From: Dicyema japonicum
Lineage: Eukaryota; Dicyemida; Rhombozoa; Dicyemidae
Length of the DNA: 26,010 nucleotides
Assembly: GCA_011109175.1 (NCBI GenBank)
Contig: RDEW01000090.1
Coordinates: 1-26,010 of the forward strand
Direction of reading: 5' to 3'
Both the position numbers and the translations under genes were made by a program. Shown here piece after piece: positions 1 through 8,403 of the stretch. The notes below the pieces were generated by a model. That model was not told the origin of the DNA and did no database searches. It saw only the letters and a program-made list of their open reading frames with translations. The first letter of the stretch is position 1. The number at the start of each line of letters is the position of its first letter.

Positions 1-1080
1 ATGATCAACTGGCTAGCGATCAGCGTGTTCTATTGACAGCTCTGAAGACATTGACTACTCTGCCTATGTACATTATGCATACCCTATCGGAGAGGGAAAG
101 AAAAAAATCAATCATGTCCATACTAAAAAAATATCCACATATTTTTCTCTGAGAGCTTATTGATCGACTTCGCTTACATATCCCGAAACTACGAGAAGCA
201 AACGTCGATTGTCTCGGACACACAAAGATTACGAAGTTTAATGCATCGCAAACTTACAGACGGTGGAATCCGTGAGGATTCTTGCAGATTAGAAATGTAT
301 ACTTGAGCCATCTGAACAGTCCCACGCAGCATTTGTCGAGTGACATCTAGTTTCCAAAGATCTCCCTTGCCTTGTACAAAAACCTCATCTACTTCATTCA
401 GAAGAAGACGTAAAAAATGGGATTATCTCTTTCGTCTAGAGCAGAAGTGGAGAAATTGATGGGGTCCGCCTGGGACATCTAAAAGATTTTATTGCTCAGA
501 ACTCGGGTAGATATGACCTTATTATAGATAACCCAGTAAAAATTGTATAATACATCGATGCACGAGACAGGATGGTTATGAGAACTTTCTCGATATCACT
601 CGTTAAAGGAAATAGCCTGGTCATTCAAGAGGCCTAAATTATAGACGTTCTCAAATTGTAACACAATAATTGTTTCCTAAATAAACTGACTCGCTTAGCT
701 ACAATAAAAAGCCACGATGTACGTAAGGCACAATGATTTCTCGATATCCCCTGTGAAAATTAGATCATCGGTTGAGTCAATAAAATGATCATTTGGCTGA
801 GTCCTGGTACTGGGGGTTTACTAAGACAGATATATCACGTAAAACCACACTGATTAAACGAGAGAAGTAGACAGAGTATGAATATATAAGATTCGAATAT
901 GTAGCCACTGTAAAGTTGTTATGGGTATGAAATCATAAAGAAGTTAGTTAGTTACTCCAGCCATGCTAGCTAGAGAAGGCGGTGATCTTCAACGCCAAAC
1001 TAAAATTGATAAAAAATAAAAAAATAATTAAATTATTTATTATTTTTTTTTAATCTATTAATAAATCTAACTTCTAAGTG
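1..1080. other. No assigned gene; two coding-like open stretches
   Basis: No gene is recognised. On the minus strand 419-189 reads open for 76 codons, ending at TAG (191-189), with a stop just upstream and no early ATG; its composition (LLLNEVDEVF, LWKLDVTRQM) looks protein-like and it could be a decayed exon. On the plus strand about 453-622 reads as EIDGVRLGHLKDFIAQ and onward with one internal TAA. I cannot attach either to a family. The last 70 bases are an A/T-rich low-complexity run. Positions 741-764 match 3702-3725 exactly. Confidence 0.3.
741..764 (+). repeat. 24-bp word shared with 3702-3725
   Basis: The word beginning TCGATATCCCCTGTG and ending AAATTAGA occurs here and at 3702-3725 in the same orientation with no mismatch. 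The flanks do not match. It is too long to be chance in 26 kb, so it is probably the surviving core of a dispersed repeat. Confidence 0.6.
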
Positions 1081-1133
1081 TCGTGCTGTCGTCAATTAAG
1101 TCTGAATATATTTTTATTTACATTGATAATCCA

Positions 1134-1433
1134 ATGGACTTCTTTCGCGTGGATTGTTACGTACTGACAGGTAAACAAACTTTTTTTAGTTGCCAGAAAA
1201 AAGTATATCAAAATACGCTGGAGATTTTGTCTGAACATAAAAACCTAGTAAAGAAAAATGTGTTTGATAACTTTCGCCTATATAAACTTGATCAGAGCTC
1301 ATTTCCATTCTTCAAGCTGATTTTCGATACAATTGTAATGACCGTGAAATATTTATCAATTCAATATGTTTATATTACCGGTTTTTTACCCTACCACGTG
1401 GTTTTATTAGAGAGAGATTGCAGAACACTTTAG
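1134..1433 (+). CDS. Hypothetical ORF, 99 residues
   Basis: The frame is open from after a TAA at 1068 to TAG at 1431-1433; the first ATG is at 1134 (MDFFRVDCYVLTG). The product would be 99 residues, with Lys- and Phe-rich stretches (LVKKNVFDNFRLYKL) and a hydrophobic C-terminal part near residues 65-90. No domain is recognised. The neighbours are transposon relics. It could be one exon of a host gene, a transposon scrap, or a chance ORF in AT-rich DNA. No splice signals were convincing at its ends. Confidence 0.25.
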   Translation: MDFFRVDCYVLTGKQTFFSCQKKVYQNTLEILSEHKNLVKKNVFDNFRLYKLDQSSFPFFKLIFDTIVMTVKYLSIQYVYITGFLPYHVVLLERDCRTL

Positions 1434-1619
1434 CAGCAGTGAAGTATATTTCATCGTTAGTTTTAGTACGTCGCAACCCTTTTGTTTATAATAACGTTCC
1501 TAGAAAAGTATCATCTCGTTGCTATTTTCATATCATTCCAATTTTGTTATCTAAGAAAAACATGGATTCACAAGCAGGTTAACCTGATTAAAAAAACTAA
1601 TTATTTTTAAGCTCTAAAA

Positions 1620-1641
1620 CAGTGGTTCTGAACGGGGGCGC
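1620..1641 (+). repeat. hAT-like terminal inverted repeat (one end only)
   Basis: The sequence CAGTGGTTCTGAAC followed by GGGGGCGC strongly resembles the terminal repeat of hAT transposons (commonly CAGTGGTTCTCAACC followed by a G-rich run). The orientation implies an element extending to the right. I found no matching inverted end in the window, so the other end is lost or too decayed. The 8 bases before it (CTCTAAAA) would be the target duplication, but no partner can be checked. Confidence 0.45.
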
Positions 1642-2044
1642 TGAAATTTTAATTTTTTATTTATTATAAATATTTTCATTAGGTTTTTATAATTATTTAT
1701 CACTTGCTTTTCAAATTAATTCTACTTTTCTAAAAAATTATATACTGCTATATTTTCTAATTGTATTTAATATTTTATAGATGTGATATACAAAAAAGTA
1801 AAACGACTTGTATATTCTGATGAATATTTAAAGTTTGGATTGATACCCTAACGAGCATAACAAACTACTTCCTATGTGTCTTATGTGTAAGAAGGTCCTC
1901 AAGAATGTTAAATTTATCTTATTATTTTTTTATAAAATCAATCAAGTAAATATTAGCTTGCAAGGAAACAACATTAATTTAATAAACTTAAATTATCATG
2001 TTTTTTATTTTTTTAGAACCCAAATTTGTCATTCAGACAAAAAT
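1642..2044. other. AT-rich, no gene seen
   Basis: This is low-complexity A/T-rich sequence following the hAT-like end. Short open frames are present but none looks like a protein. It may be the interior of a non-autonomous hAT element. Confidence 0.3.
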
Positions 2045-2135
2045 ACAAATGCTAATTGAGGAAGCCTGCTGCGTCCATCGCGAACAAGTTCCCTCGGAGT
2101 ATGGGCATTCCAATTTTTGTATCAGCCAGAACGTC
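2045..2135 (-). pseudogene. LINE family A, last ~28 codons
   Basis: On the minus strand this encodes the C-terminal end of a LINE ORF: FWLIQK, then GMPILRGNLFAMDAAGFLN and a stop (TAG at 2054-2052). One base is missing between QK and GM. The pattern W-L-x-x-Q-(R/K)-I-x-x-x-x-x-R-G-N matches the C-terminus at 14821-15147 and the copies at 3862, 22024 and 23034. Only the 3' end is present, so this is a strongly 5'-truncated relic with an A-rich tail towards lower coordinates (about 2008-2040). The family name is mine; I do not assign a clade. Confidence 0.7.
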
Positions 2136-3388
2136 ACATTGAAATCTGATGGAGTCTATTATTTGAGGCTTATGTTGACAGTTATAAAAGAGTATATATT
2201 TTGATTACTCTAGATGATTTCTTGAATAAGGATTTATTTGAAGCGAAAAAAAAAGATTTTAATTTTTCCACGATTTAACAATAATACTTTAAACTGCACA
2301 TTTTTACAAAATTTATAGTTGAATGTTATACTGTTGAATTAATAATAGAATTGGTTTATTGTAAGATCCATAGTATATTTAAGATGGTATATCTTATACT
2401 AAAAGCAGAACGATTTCTAAATCTCCATATAATGATACTACAAATGTGGATCTACTACTATTATTTTGACTTGTGTTTTTTTTCTTTTTCAGTGTATTTT
2501 ATGAAGTTACAGTTATACCAGAATAATTCTTGGGATATTTTACTGGAAGAAATTTTAATTAAAATTTATTTAGTCAATGACTGTAACCCAAATAATGACC
2601 AAAATTTCCAATTTGGATTTTAGTTGAAGTGATGTAATCCGATGGATACCAGGTGGGAAAGTCAAATATCATATATTGAAAATAACAATATTGTATATGT
2701 ATGCGTTAATCTTTAGATATGTATGAGTTATTCGCTAATGATTATAAAGCATAATATCATAGATTGGACAATAATTATAATGAATGTGGGTTGGCTGGTA
2801 AGCATTCCTTTATTCTATTTCGGCATATATTGCTGATGATGAATATCGGATTTTTAAATTTTATTTTTTGTGTTGGAATAATGAAAAATATAAATTGTTT
2901 GTACGTGGAACGAAACTTCAAATATACTTGGTTAGGTAATCATTATCATTGCGGATTAATTTCACAAAACACACCAATGGATTTTCTATCGAAATATCGT
3001 CTTTTAAATTACAACTTTTCCGTAATGATTCGACTGTTTGATTCAACGGCAATTTAAACAACTTAATTTCAGATGAAGGACGTTTTGTGTAACAATCAAC
3101 CTCTGAAAAATGAAGGAAACATCTAATAATTAGAATTGTATGCGGAGTTATCGGACTGTCAATAGCTGGACTATAACTTTTTTTATATCAAATCGAAATC
3201 TCATTTGGAACTATTTATCAGCAGCTTTATATACAATAATTGGGATTTTTAATTTTGTTGAATTGGTCAAACAATTCGACGTGAATTTTGGAAAAAGAAA
3301 ATTAGTTTTACAGATCGTACTCAAAAAAGAGAATTGCAACGGAAAACATCCGATTAAATGAAACTATGGAGAACATAGTGATCGTTTA
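2136..3388. other. AT-rich stretch with small unassigned ORFs
   Basis: No gene is recognised. Open frames on the plus strand at 2764-3057 (starting at a non-ATG codon) and 3140-3361 (73 residues, starts at an ATG) are rich in Asn, Phe, Ile and Tyr, as expected of chance ORFs in AT-rich DNA. Neither shows a motif. A stretch such as RNLIWNYLSAALYTIIGIFN is hydrophobic but not diagnostic. Confidence 0.3.
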
Positions 3389-3560
3389 ATGCCATTGGAG
3401 ATACATGCACAACAAATGCGGGTTGAAGAATCAGCAAAACAGCATAGCAGTCGGTTAACCGAATTGAGGAAACATGTACAACACTACGGGCTGAAGAATC
3501 AGCAAAGCTACGCTCGCGACATTCCCACGTGGAGCGTGCAGAGCTGTCTAGTTATTTCTA
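3389..3560 (+). pseudogene. Arg/Glu-repeat coding scrap, possibly Helitron-type
   Basis: The plus strand reads QQMRVEESAKQHSSRLTEL, then a second unit RAEESAKLRSRHSHVE in another frame. The DNA repeats with a period of about 72 bases: the words around GAAGAATCAGCAAA occur twice. Charged repeats of the type R-x-E-E-x-x-x-Q-x-x-R-L are common in the region before the Helitron-like N domain in Helitron proteins of invertebrates. No Rep or helicase motif is visible nearby, so the Helitron link is an inference. The frameshift between units marks it as decayed. Confidence 0.35.
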
Positions 3561-3701
3561 AAAATGTTTTAAGATATTAACAAAACCTATATTTACTAAT
3601 TTAATTGTTTATGGCTTTCTGTGAGAGGACAATTTTGTGTGGCAAGGAAGCCAATAGTAGACTTGTTTATGTTTAGGATGCTCAACAATTTACCTTTATG
3701 T

Positions 3702-3725
3702 TCGATATCCCCTGTGAAAATTAGA
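3702..3725 (+). repeat. 24-bp word shared with 741-764
   Basis: Second exact copy of the word described at 741-764, same orientation. Confidence 0.6.
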
Positions 3726-3861
3726 AAGAATTATTTTGTATTTGGTGCTGGTATCCAATCAATTTTAAAAGCGTAGAAGGTATGAATCCTATTTTTTTGT
3801 TTCCTCATTCTCCGTAACTGAATCCAATTTAGGAATTTTTTTTAATTTATATTTATTTTTT

Positions 3862-4097
3862 TAGACAATTAAACAAATGCCAGTTGAGGAAGTTTGCTGC
3901 GTGGATTGCGAACGAATTTCCTCTGAGTATGGCCATTCCAATCTTTTGTCTTAGTCATAACACGTTGTGATTTTCCGTGGGAGTATGGGAATAACGTCAT
4001 TCCATCCGGCCTCTTCCTGTCGCCTCTGTCTAAGCCCAATGGTTTCAATTGGGCCGGAAATCCCGTAGCAAGCATTAAGTCAGCCGCACATAGCGGA
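3862..4097 (-). pseudogene. LINE family A, C-terminal part with internal deletion
   Basis: Minus strand. The first block reads LMLATGFPAQLKPLGLDRGD, then RKRPDGMTLFPYSHGKS, matching the signature R-x-D-G-K-(R/K)-P-D-G-(M/L)-T-(L/I)-F-P of this LINE ORF. It runs straight into the last block, which in another frame reads KIGMAILRGNSFAIHAANFLN. About 230 bases present between these blocks in the copy at 21270-21993 are missing here. The normal stop is TGG instead of TGA. The 3' end runs into an A/T-rich tail (3840-3862). The 5' end meets the 35-bp repeat at 4097. Confidence 0.75.
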
Positions 4098-4452
4098 GAT
4101 CGCTCAAAAAATGATAGAAAAGAAAAGAGCTGGGTATCAAAGTGTAAACAAAATTAAAAAATTATGAGCTATTTACGAGTAAAAGAATATACTAGTAACA
4201 TCTCTGAACATACAAACAAACACTTAGAAGACGGTCCCGAAATCTAAAAATCATAAATGATGTTTTGTTTTCAACTAAAAATAATGGATCACTCAGGATA
4301 GTTGTTTGCTGTCGCATGCAATTAGTAGAGTCTGTCAGGTCTGCTGTATTAATTTTATATTTTATTTGGTATTAATATTAAATATAATAAAGATCACTAA
4401 CCCTGTTAAACAGAATCAGATCGCTCAAAAAATGATAGAAGAGAAAAAAGCT
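4097..4452. repeat. 35-bp direct repeat pair, spacer 286 bp
   Basis: Positions 4097-4131 and 4418-4452 share 33 of 35 bases (starting AGATCGCTCAAAAAATGATA). The spacer 4132-4417 is A/T-rich, has no inverted ends and no open frame I recognise. The arrangement looks like a target-site duplication around a small insertion, or a local duplication. The left copy abuts the 5' end of the family A fragment. Confidence 0.55.
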
Positions 4453-4611
4453 AGCTAATTGAGCGCATTTCCTTGCAAATACATCGCTATTTGGTTGAAG
4501 TTTTCTGTTTGCTTTATTTCTCTTCTTCTCTTCCTACTAAATTAGTGAAAGCAGACGATCTGTACGATGTACAAATGAGGGCAAAAAACAAGATGGCGTA
4601 GGCGAGTAGGG

Positions 4612-4740
4612 TGGCCCCAAAGTTTGGCTCAAGCGAACCTTTTAGGTCTACGCTAAAGAGCTCTTAACTAACTAATTGAAAAAGCAATTATCAAAAACAG
4701 ATATAAAATATATAACTCTAATTATTGTGATCTTTGCTGT
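4612..4740 (+). repeat. 129-bp direct repeat, left copy (flanks LINE)
   Basis: Aligns base for base with 6252-6380 at a constant offset of 1640, with 3 mismatches (4624, 4626, 4676) and no gap. Identity stops exactly at the ends: 4611 differs from 6251, and 4741 differs from 6381. The inner ends coincide with the LINE tail and its truncated 5' end, so the pair behaves like a very long target-site duplication. Confidence 0.85.
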
Positions 4741-6251
4741 GAATGAATGAATAAACTTTATTAGGCAAAAACAAATGTTAGTAATCAGGGAAGAACTAAC
4801 TAAGGGCCCTTTCACCGCCTTGCGGCAGCGTTTTCGTGCCATCACTTTCGTCTTCCCCGAGCCTCCTTCTTTAATTTATTTCAAGATCTTTTTAATAACT
4901 TCCTCCGGGTCCTTAAATCAGGGTTTCCTCTTTCCGGCAGCGGCGCTCCATAAGACAATCCTAGAGAATACCGTATTGCCCGCCGCCGAATTTTCCTCAA
5001 GTTGGTGAGGCACTTTTCGCGTTCCTCACTGCAATACCAGGAGTGCGCACCATAGTGAGCATAGGCAGCACCATGGCGTTGAACATTTTGGCCCAGGCAT
5101 CGCGACTCAGCTGAAAAGCCCTCAACGCTCCTAGTCTTTGCACAGCCCGCCTCTTAACGAGGGCGGTGTGCTCCTCGAAACTACACTTGGAGTTGAATGT
5201 CACTCCAAGGTAGCTCGTCCGCCCAGTAACCTCTATAGGTACCCCATAGATGGTTACTCTAGGTATTAAATTATTAGACCGCTTAGGGCGGCCAAAAACT
5301 AACAACTTGCATTTCTCAGGTCTCAGCCTAAGTCCTCTGCTCCCACACCAGCGTATGATTTCATTGACAGCTACTTGAATCCTCCGACACGCTACATCTG
5401 GTTTCCACGAGTGATCCCAGAGTACTATGTCGTCCGCATAGATAGCCATCTCCGTCCTCACATTGGGGTGGGGAGTGTAGACATATATATTGAATAGGGT
5501 AGGGCTTAAAACCGACCCTTGTGGAACTCCCCGGTTAGATCTAAACAAACTAGATCGGCAACCTTTATGCCTTACGTAGTTCATCCGATCCTATAAGAAG
5601 CTTGATAACCAGCTCCTTAGTTCTAGAGAAATTCCTCTTTCTACAAAGGCGCATCGGAGGCCGTCATGCCAACCGAGTCGAACGCCTTCTCCACATCCAG
5701 GAATAGCGCGGCGGTACACTGCTTTTTACTCCTTTCACGAATCTGAGAGCTCAACCTCCAAAGGCAGTCTCCACAGAAACGCCCCTTACGGAATCCCATC
5801 TGAAGGTCCGAGAGGGTGTCTTTTATTATGCATTCCTGGGTGGTATCACTCTCTCTAAGATTTTAGCAACGGCAGGTAACAAGCTTATAGGGCGGTAGCA
5901 ACTAGGCTATTCAGGAGGTTTTCCTGGTTTCCTTAAAAAAACCAGTTCCGCTTCCTTCCAACGCCTAGGAACGTAACCCAACCTGAAGCTACCGTTGTAC
6001 AAACTCACCAAAGTCGCCAAGAGACTTCCAGGTCCTTTCTTGAAAAGGGCCATGGGGATCTTGTCCTGGCCCGGTGCGTTGTTCTTCGATTTTATTATCG
6101 CAGCCCGGACCTCCTCCTCAGTATAAATGCCATTTCGGATTCCCCGAGAGTGCTCTGCTTTCGTCTCCCGTAGAGATGACGTCCTCAATACTTAGTCGAG
6201 CAGTCATCTCGACGAATTTCTCTGGTCGAACTGCAGTGACTGCCCCAAAGC
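4741..6251 (-). mobile_element. 5'-truncated non-LTR retrotransposon (LINE)
   Basis: The element reads on the minus strand. Its 3' end, at low coordinates, is AATAAAGTTTATT followed by CATTCATTC, that is a short (ATTC)n tail as many APE-type LINEs have instead of poly(A). Its 5' end, near 6251, falls just before the start of the RT, so endonuclease and any ORF1 are missing. It is bounded on both sides by the 129-bp repeat. Its GC content is visibly higher than the surrounding DNA, which suggests it is a foreign and later arrival here. Confidence 0.85.
4800..6190 (-). pseudogene. Reverse transcriptase ORF of the LINE (I/R1/jockey-like), broken
   Basis: Read from high to low coordinates: a leader GIYTEEEVRAAIIKSKNNAP, GQDKIPMALFKKGPGS, an in-frame TAG (5906-5904), CYRPISLLPAVAKILERV, a frameshift near 5845, GFRKGRFCGD, the catalytic motif A LFLDVEKAFDSV, a one-base loss near 5670, a TAG at 5593-5591, GVPQGSVLSPTLFNIYV (motif B), IYADDIVLW with the YADD box (about 5440-5429), and TSYLGVTFN (motif E). 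After a further frame change the C-terminal part continues as RRRAIRYSLGLSYGAPLPE. All core RT motifs and both catalytic Asp sites are present, so the copy is only mildly decayed: two stops and about three frameshifts. The RT would copy the element's RNA at a nicked target. The exact clade needs a tree. Confidence 0.9.
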
Positions 6252-6380
6252 TGGCCCCAAAGTATAGCTCAAGCGAACCTTTTAGGTCTACGCTAAAGAG
6301 CTCTTAACTAACTAAATGAAAAAGCAATTATCAAAAACAGATATAAAATATATAACTCTAATTATTGTGATCTTTGCTGT
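6252..6380 (+). repeat. 129-bp direct repeat, right copy (flanks LINE)
   Basis: Right partner of 4612-4740; see there. It holds AT-rich sequence with no open frame of note, consistent with duplicated target DNA and not with element sequence. Confidence 0.85.
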
Positions 6381-7039
6381 CACTTACATAATGAAATATA
6401 TAACACCAAATAAAAGTGAAAAATTTAATACCATATTTATTCAATTCATTTGAATATTATCTTTAGTCATAAAATTAGTGACTACAACTTCTTCAGCTAC
6501 AACGAAGGTCAAATATTTTATTGAACGTATAATCTAGTTATATATTTTTATTTGAAATTTCGAGCATAAAAAGTTCGTTTGCTCGTCCTTTCTAAGTAAC
6601 TTTTCTAGCACTTGGTTAAATTAACTCCAGGTTTACATACAATGGAAAAGGAAGATGACTATAGAAGAATCAAGTTACTCACTCAAACGTTGAATATAAG
6701 AGTTGCGGAAAATAGCAACAATTTGATATCCAATGATTAAGGTTCTTTTGTCCGCCGTTCTTCTAAAGGATATGCTGAAAAATTTGATATTGGAAATTAT
6801 TATAGATAACATGACTAAAAAACAAATCCAACAATAGTCATAATCTCCACACATTGCACTTGAAACTCCAAGTATTTCGGAGCATTCACAAATTTCTTGA
6901 TGCTAGTTGAATTCTTATAATTAAAGCCACAAAATTATCTGTAACAATATTAGTCTCAATTAAATGTTTTCCGTTAATATAAGGAAGAACAATCAATATT
7001 CTATTATACCAATGATGTCCACAATATGGTGTTTCAGGA
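6381..7039. other. AT-rich stretch; one 32-residue ORF at 6642-6740
   Basis: No gene is recognised. The plus strand carries a small ATG-started ORF, 6642-6740, beginning MEKEDDYRRIKLLTQTLN; it is charged and looks more like protein than the surrounding frames, but it is too short to judge. The rest is A/T-rich. 6850-7040 may hold the upstream part of the RT scrap that follows. Confidence 0.25.
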
Positions 7040-7260
7040 ATCATCAAAAAATAGTCATACCCGAGAAGAAGACTATGAAATACCTTGGCCTCCTAATTGA
7101 CGAGAGATAATTTCATGGAGTATGGAAAAACATGCAAGAAAAAAAAGCTACGAGAGTTCTAAGGAAAAGATTACCATGTGTTTTGAGCGATTTTTAGGGG
7201 AGACTGTCTGGGTAGAAATCGTTGATACTCCAGTTGAGAAAAGCCCGATCATCATTGATT
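7040..7260 (+). pseudogene. LINE reverse transcriptase scrap, motif E region
   Basis: Plus strand reads KIVIPEKKTMKYLGLLIDER, a TAA, then KKATRVLRKRLPCVLSDF and a TAG, then GRLSG. The K-Y-L-G-L-L-I-D box followed by a basic helix is the end of the palm and the start of the thumb in R1/jockey-type RTs. At least three stops interrupt it. No YADD box can be seen upstream. The strand is opposite to the LINE at 4741-6251, so it is a separate relic. Confidence 0.65.
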
Positions 7261-8115
7261 TGAACTGTTCCCTAAAGCTGCATCGGAAGTAGTTCAATCC
7301 GGATGGTTGAGTTTGAGGAAGGTGACCAATGATGATCTTAGTTCTTCCATCGTGAATCGTCCCTCTCTGGTTGTACAACAACCGAATTTTGAAGCCTTAA
7401 AATAACTTAAATTAAGAAAATCAGGATGAATATCTACGACACCTTTAATGTGGTTTTCGTCATCTTTGGTAAACCCTACGCCCGTCGAGACCCCAGGTAA
7501 GAAATAGATCCTTTTTGGTTTTATAGTTATGTATAAATGATAAAATAGTCATTTATTTATTAACTCCGGATACACCTAGAAAGAAGTTAAAGTAAACAAC
7601 TAATTATGTGTATCCAGTTTCCACTTCTACAGAAACAGAATCCATCCGGAATCACCATAAAAAGTAAGACGTGGAAACCCCTCCAGTCCATTACATGCAG
7701 TCGTGGAAACTCTTCCAATAGAGTGGGGGGTAAAATAGTCATAAAATTTTTAATCAGATAATTAAATTAAAATAACCAATTTTATTTAATTAATTTTGAT
7801 TTTATTGAATAAATAAAATAAATAAATTACATAAATAATATATAGTGGCTTGTTTTTTGTAGAAATGTCAAGTGATTCATTAGAGAATAACAAGAAATAC
7901 TGTAAAAGTAATTAAGTAATTTTAATTAATAGAAGTTCAGCAGGAAGAGTTAAAAGTAACAAAAATAATAAAATTAGATGCCTAATAACGCGCTATTGTC
8001 ACGAAGAGAACGGAGTATTATTTATATAAACCTTAGTTCCAACACGAACACTGAATCCTACAGTTGTTAAGGAGTTTCAGTTTTCGGCTATTAGCACAAG
8101 AGAAGTTAAGAGTTC
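7261..8115. other. No gene seen; short GTGGAAAC repeats
   Basis: Positions 7671-7688 (GTGGAAACCCCTCCAGTC) recur exactly at 13539-13556, and a diverged version starts at 7703, 32 bases on. The rest is A/T-rich, including a low-complexity block around 7741-7850. Open frames here show no protein motifs. Confidence 0.35.
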
Positions 8116-8139
8116 TATCGAAGCGGAGGAATTAAGGTA

Positions 8140-8403
8140 TTGATTAAAGAAACACTAAGAAAAACATTCAAGGCTTATCCTCTCAATAAAAAGATCCTAA
8201 GCCCATCTTATGTACCCCCCAAACCTGTGCTAAAACGCACTAAGTCTCTCATTACGAATAGAAATATGACAGTGAATGACACTACGAATGAGGCGGTGAA
8301 TAATGTCACAAATTTGAATCCACCAAGATTTAAAGCAAAACCTGTTCCCGGATCTTTATATAAATCTCACAAACAGCCAACATTACCCAAAAAACAAATC
8401 TAA
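8140..8403 (+). CDS. Basic, proline-rich ORF; possible exon
   Basis: The frame is open from after a TAA near 8108 to TAA at 8401-8403. There is no ATG before 8268, so 8140 (TTG) is only a nominal start. If real, this is more likely a downstream exon, with an acceptor in the AG-rich stretch before 8140. The product is rich in Lys, Pro, Asn and Thr: LSPSYVPPKPVLKRTKSL near the start and PPRFKAKPVPGSLYKSHK near the end. F-K-A-(K/R)-P-(V/L)-P boxes occur in microtubule- and cilium-associated proteins such as TPX2 and FAM161, so that is a possible assignment, not a firm one. It shows no transposon motif, which makes it one of the few host-gene candidates here. Confidence 0.4.
   Translation: MIKETLRKTFKAYPLNKKILSPSYVPPKPVLKRTKSLITNRNMTVNDTTNEAVNNVTNLNPPRFKAKPVPGSLYKSHKQPTLPKKQI

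Noticed and set aside
3869-4075. The 68-residue minus-strand ORF as a real small protein.
   Set aside because: It is a chance join: only its first half is in the LINE frame, and the second half is the LINE end read out of frame.
5907-6188. The RT leader as an independent gene with its own start.
   Set aside because: The start codon is TTG, and the frame continues through a stop into the RT motifs, so it is one broken ORF.
4612-6380. The 129-bp repeats as LTRs of an LTR retrotransposon.
   Set aside because: The enclosed RT is of LINE type with an (ATTC)n tail; the repeats lack TG...CA ends, and no primer-binding site or integrase is seen.
4612-6380. An R9-like insertion in rDNA, because of the similar duplication length.
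   Set aside because: The duplicated sequence is AT-rich and does not resemble 28S rDNA, and the RT is of the I/R1/jockey type.
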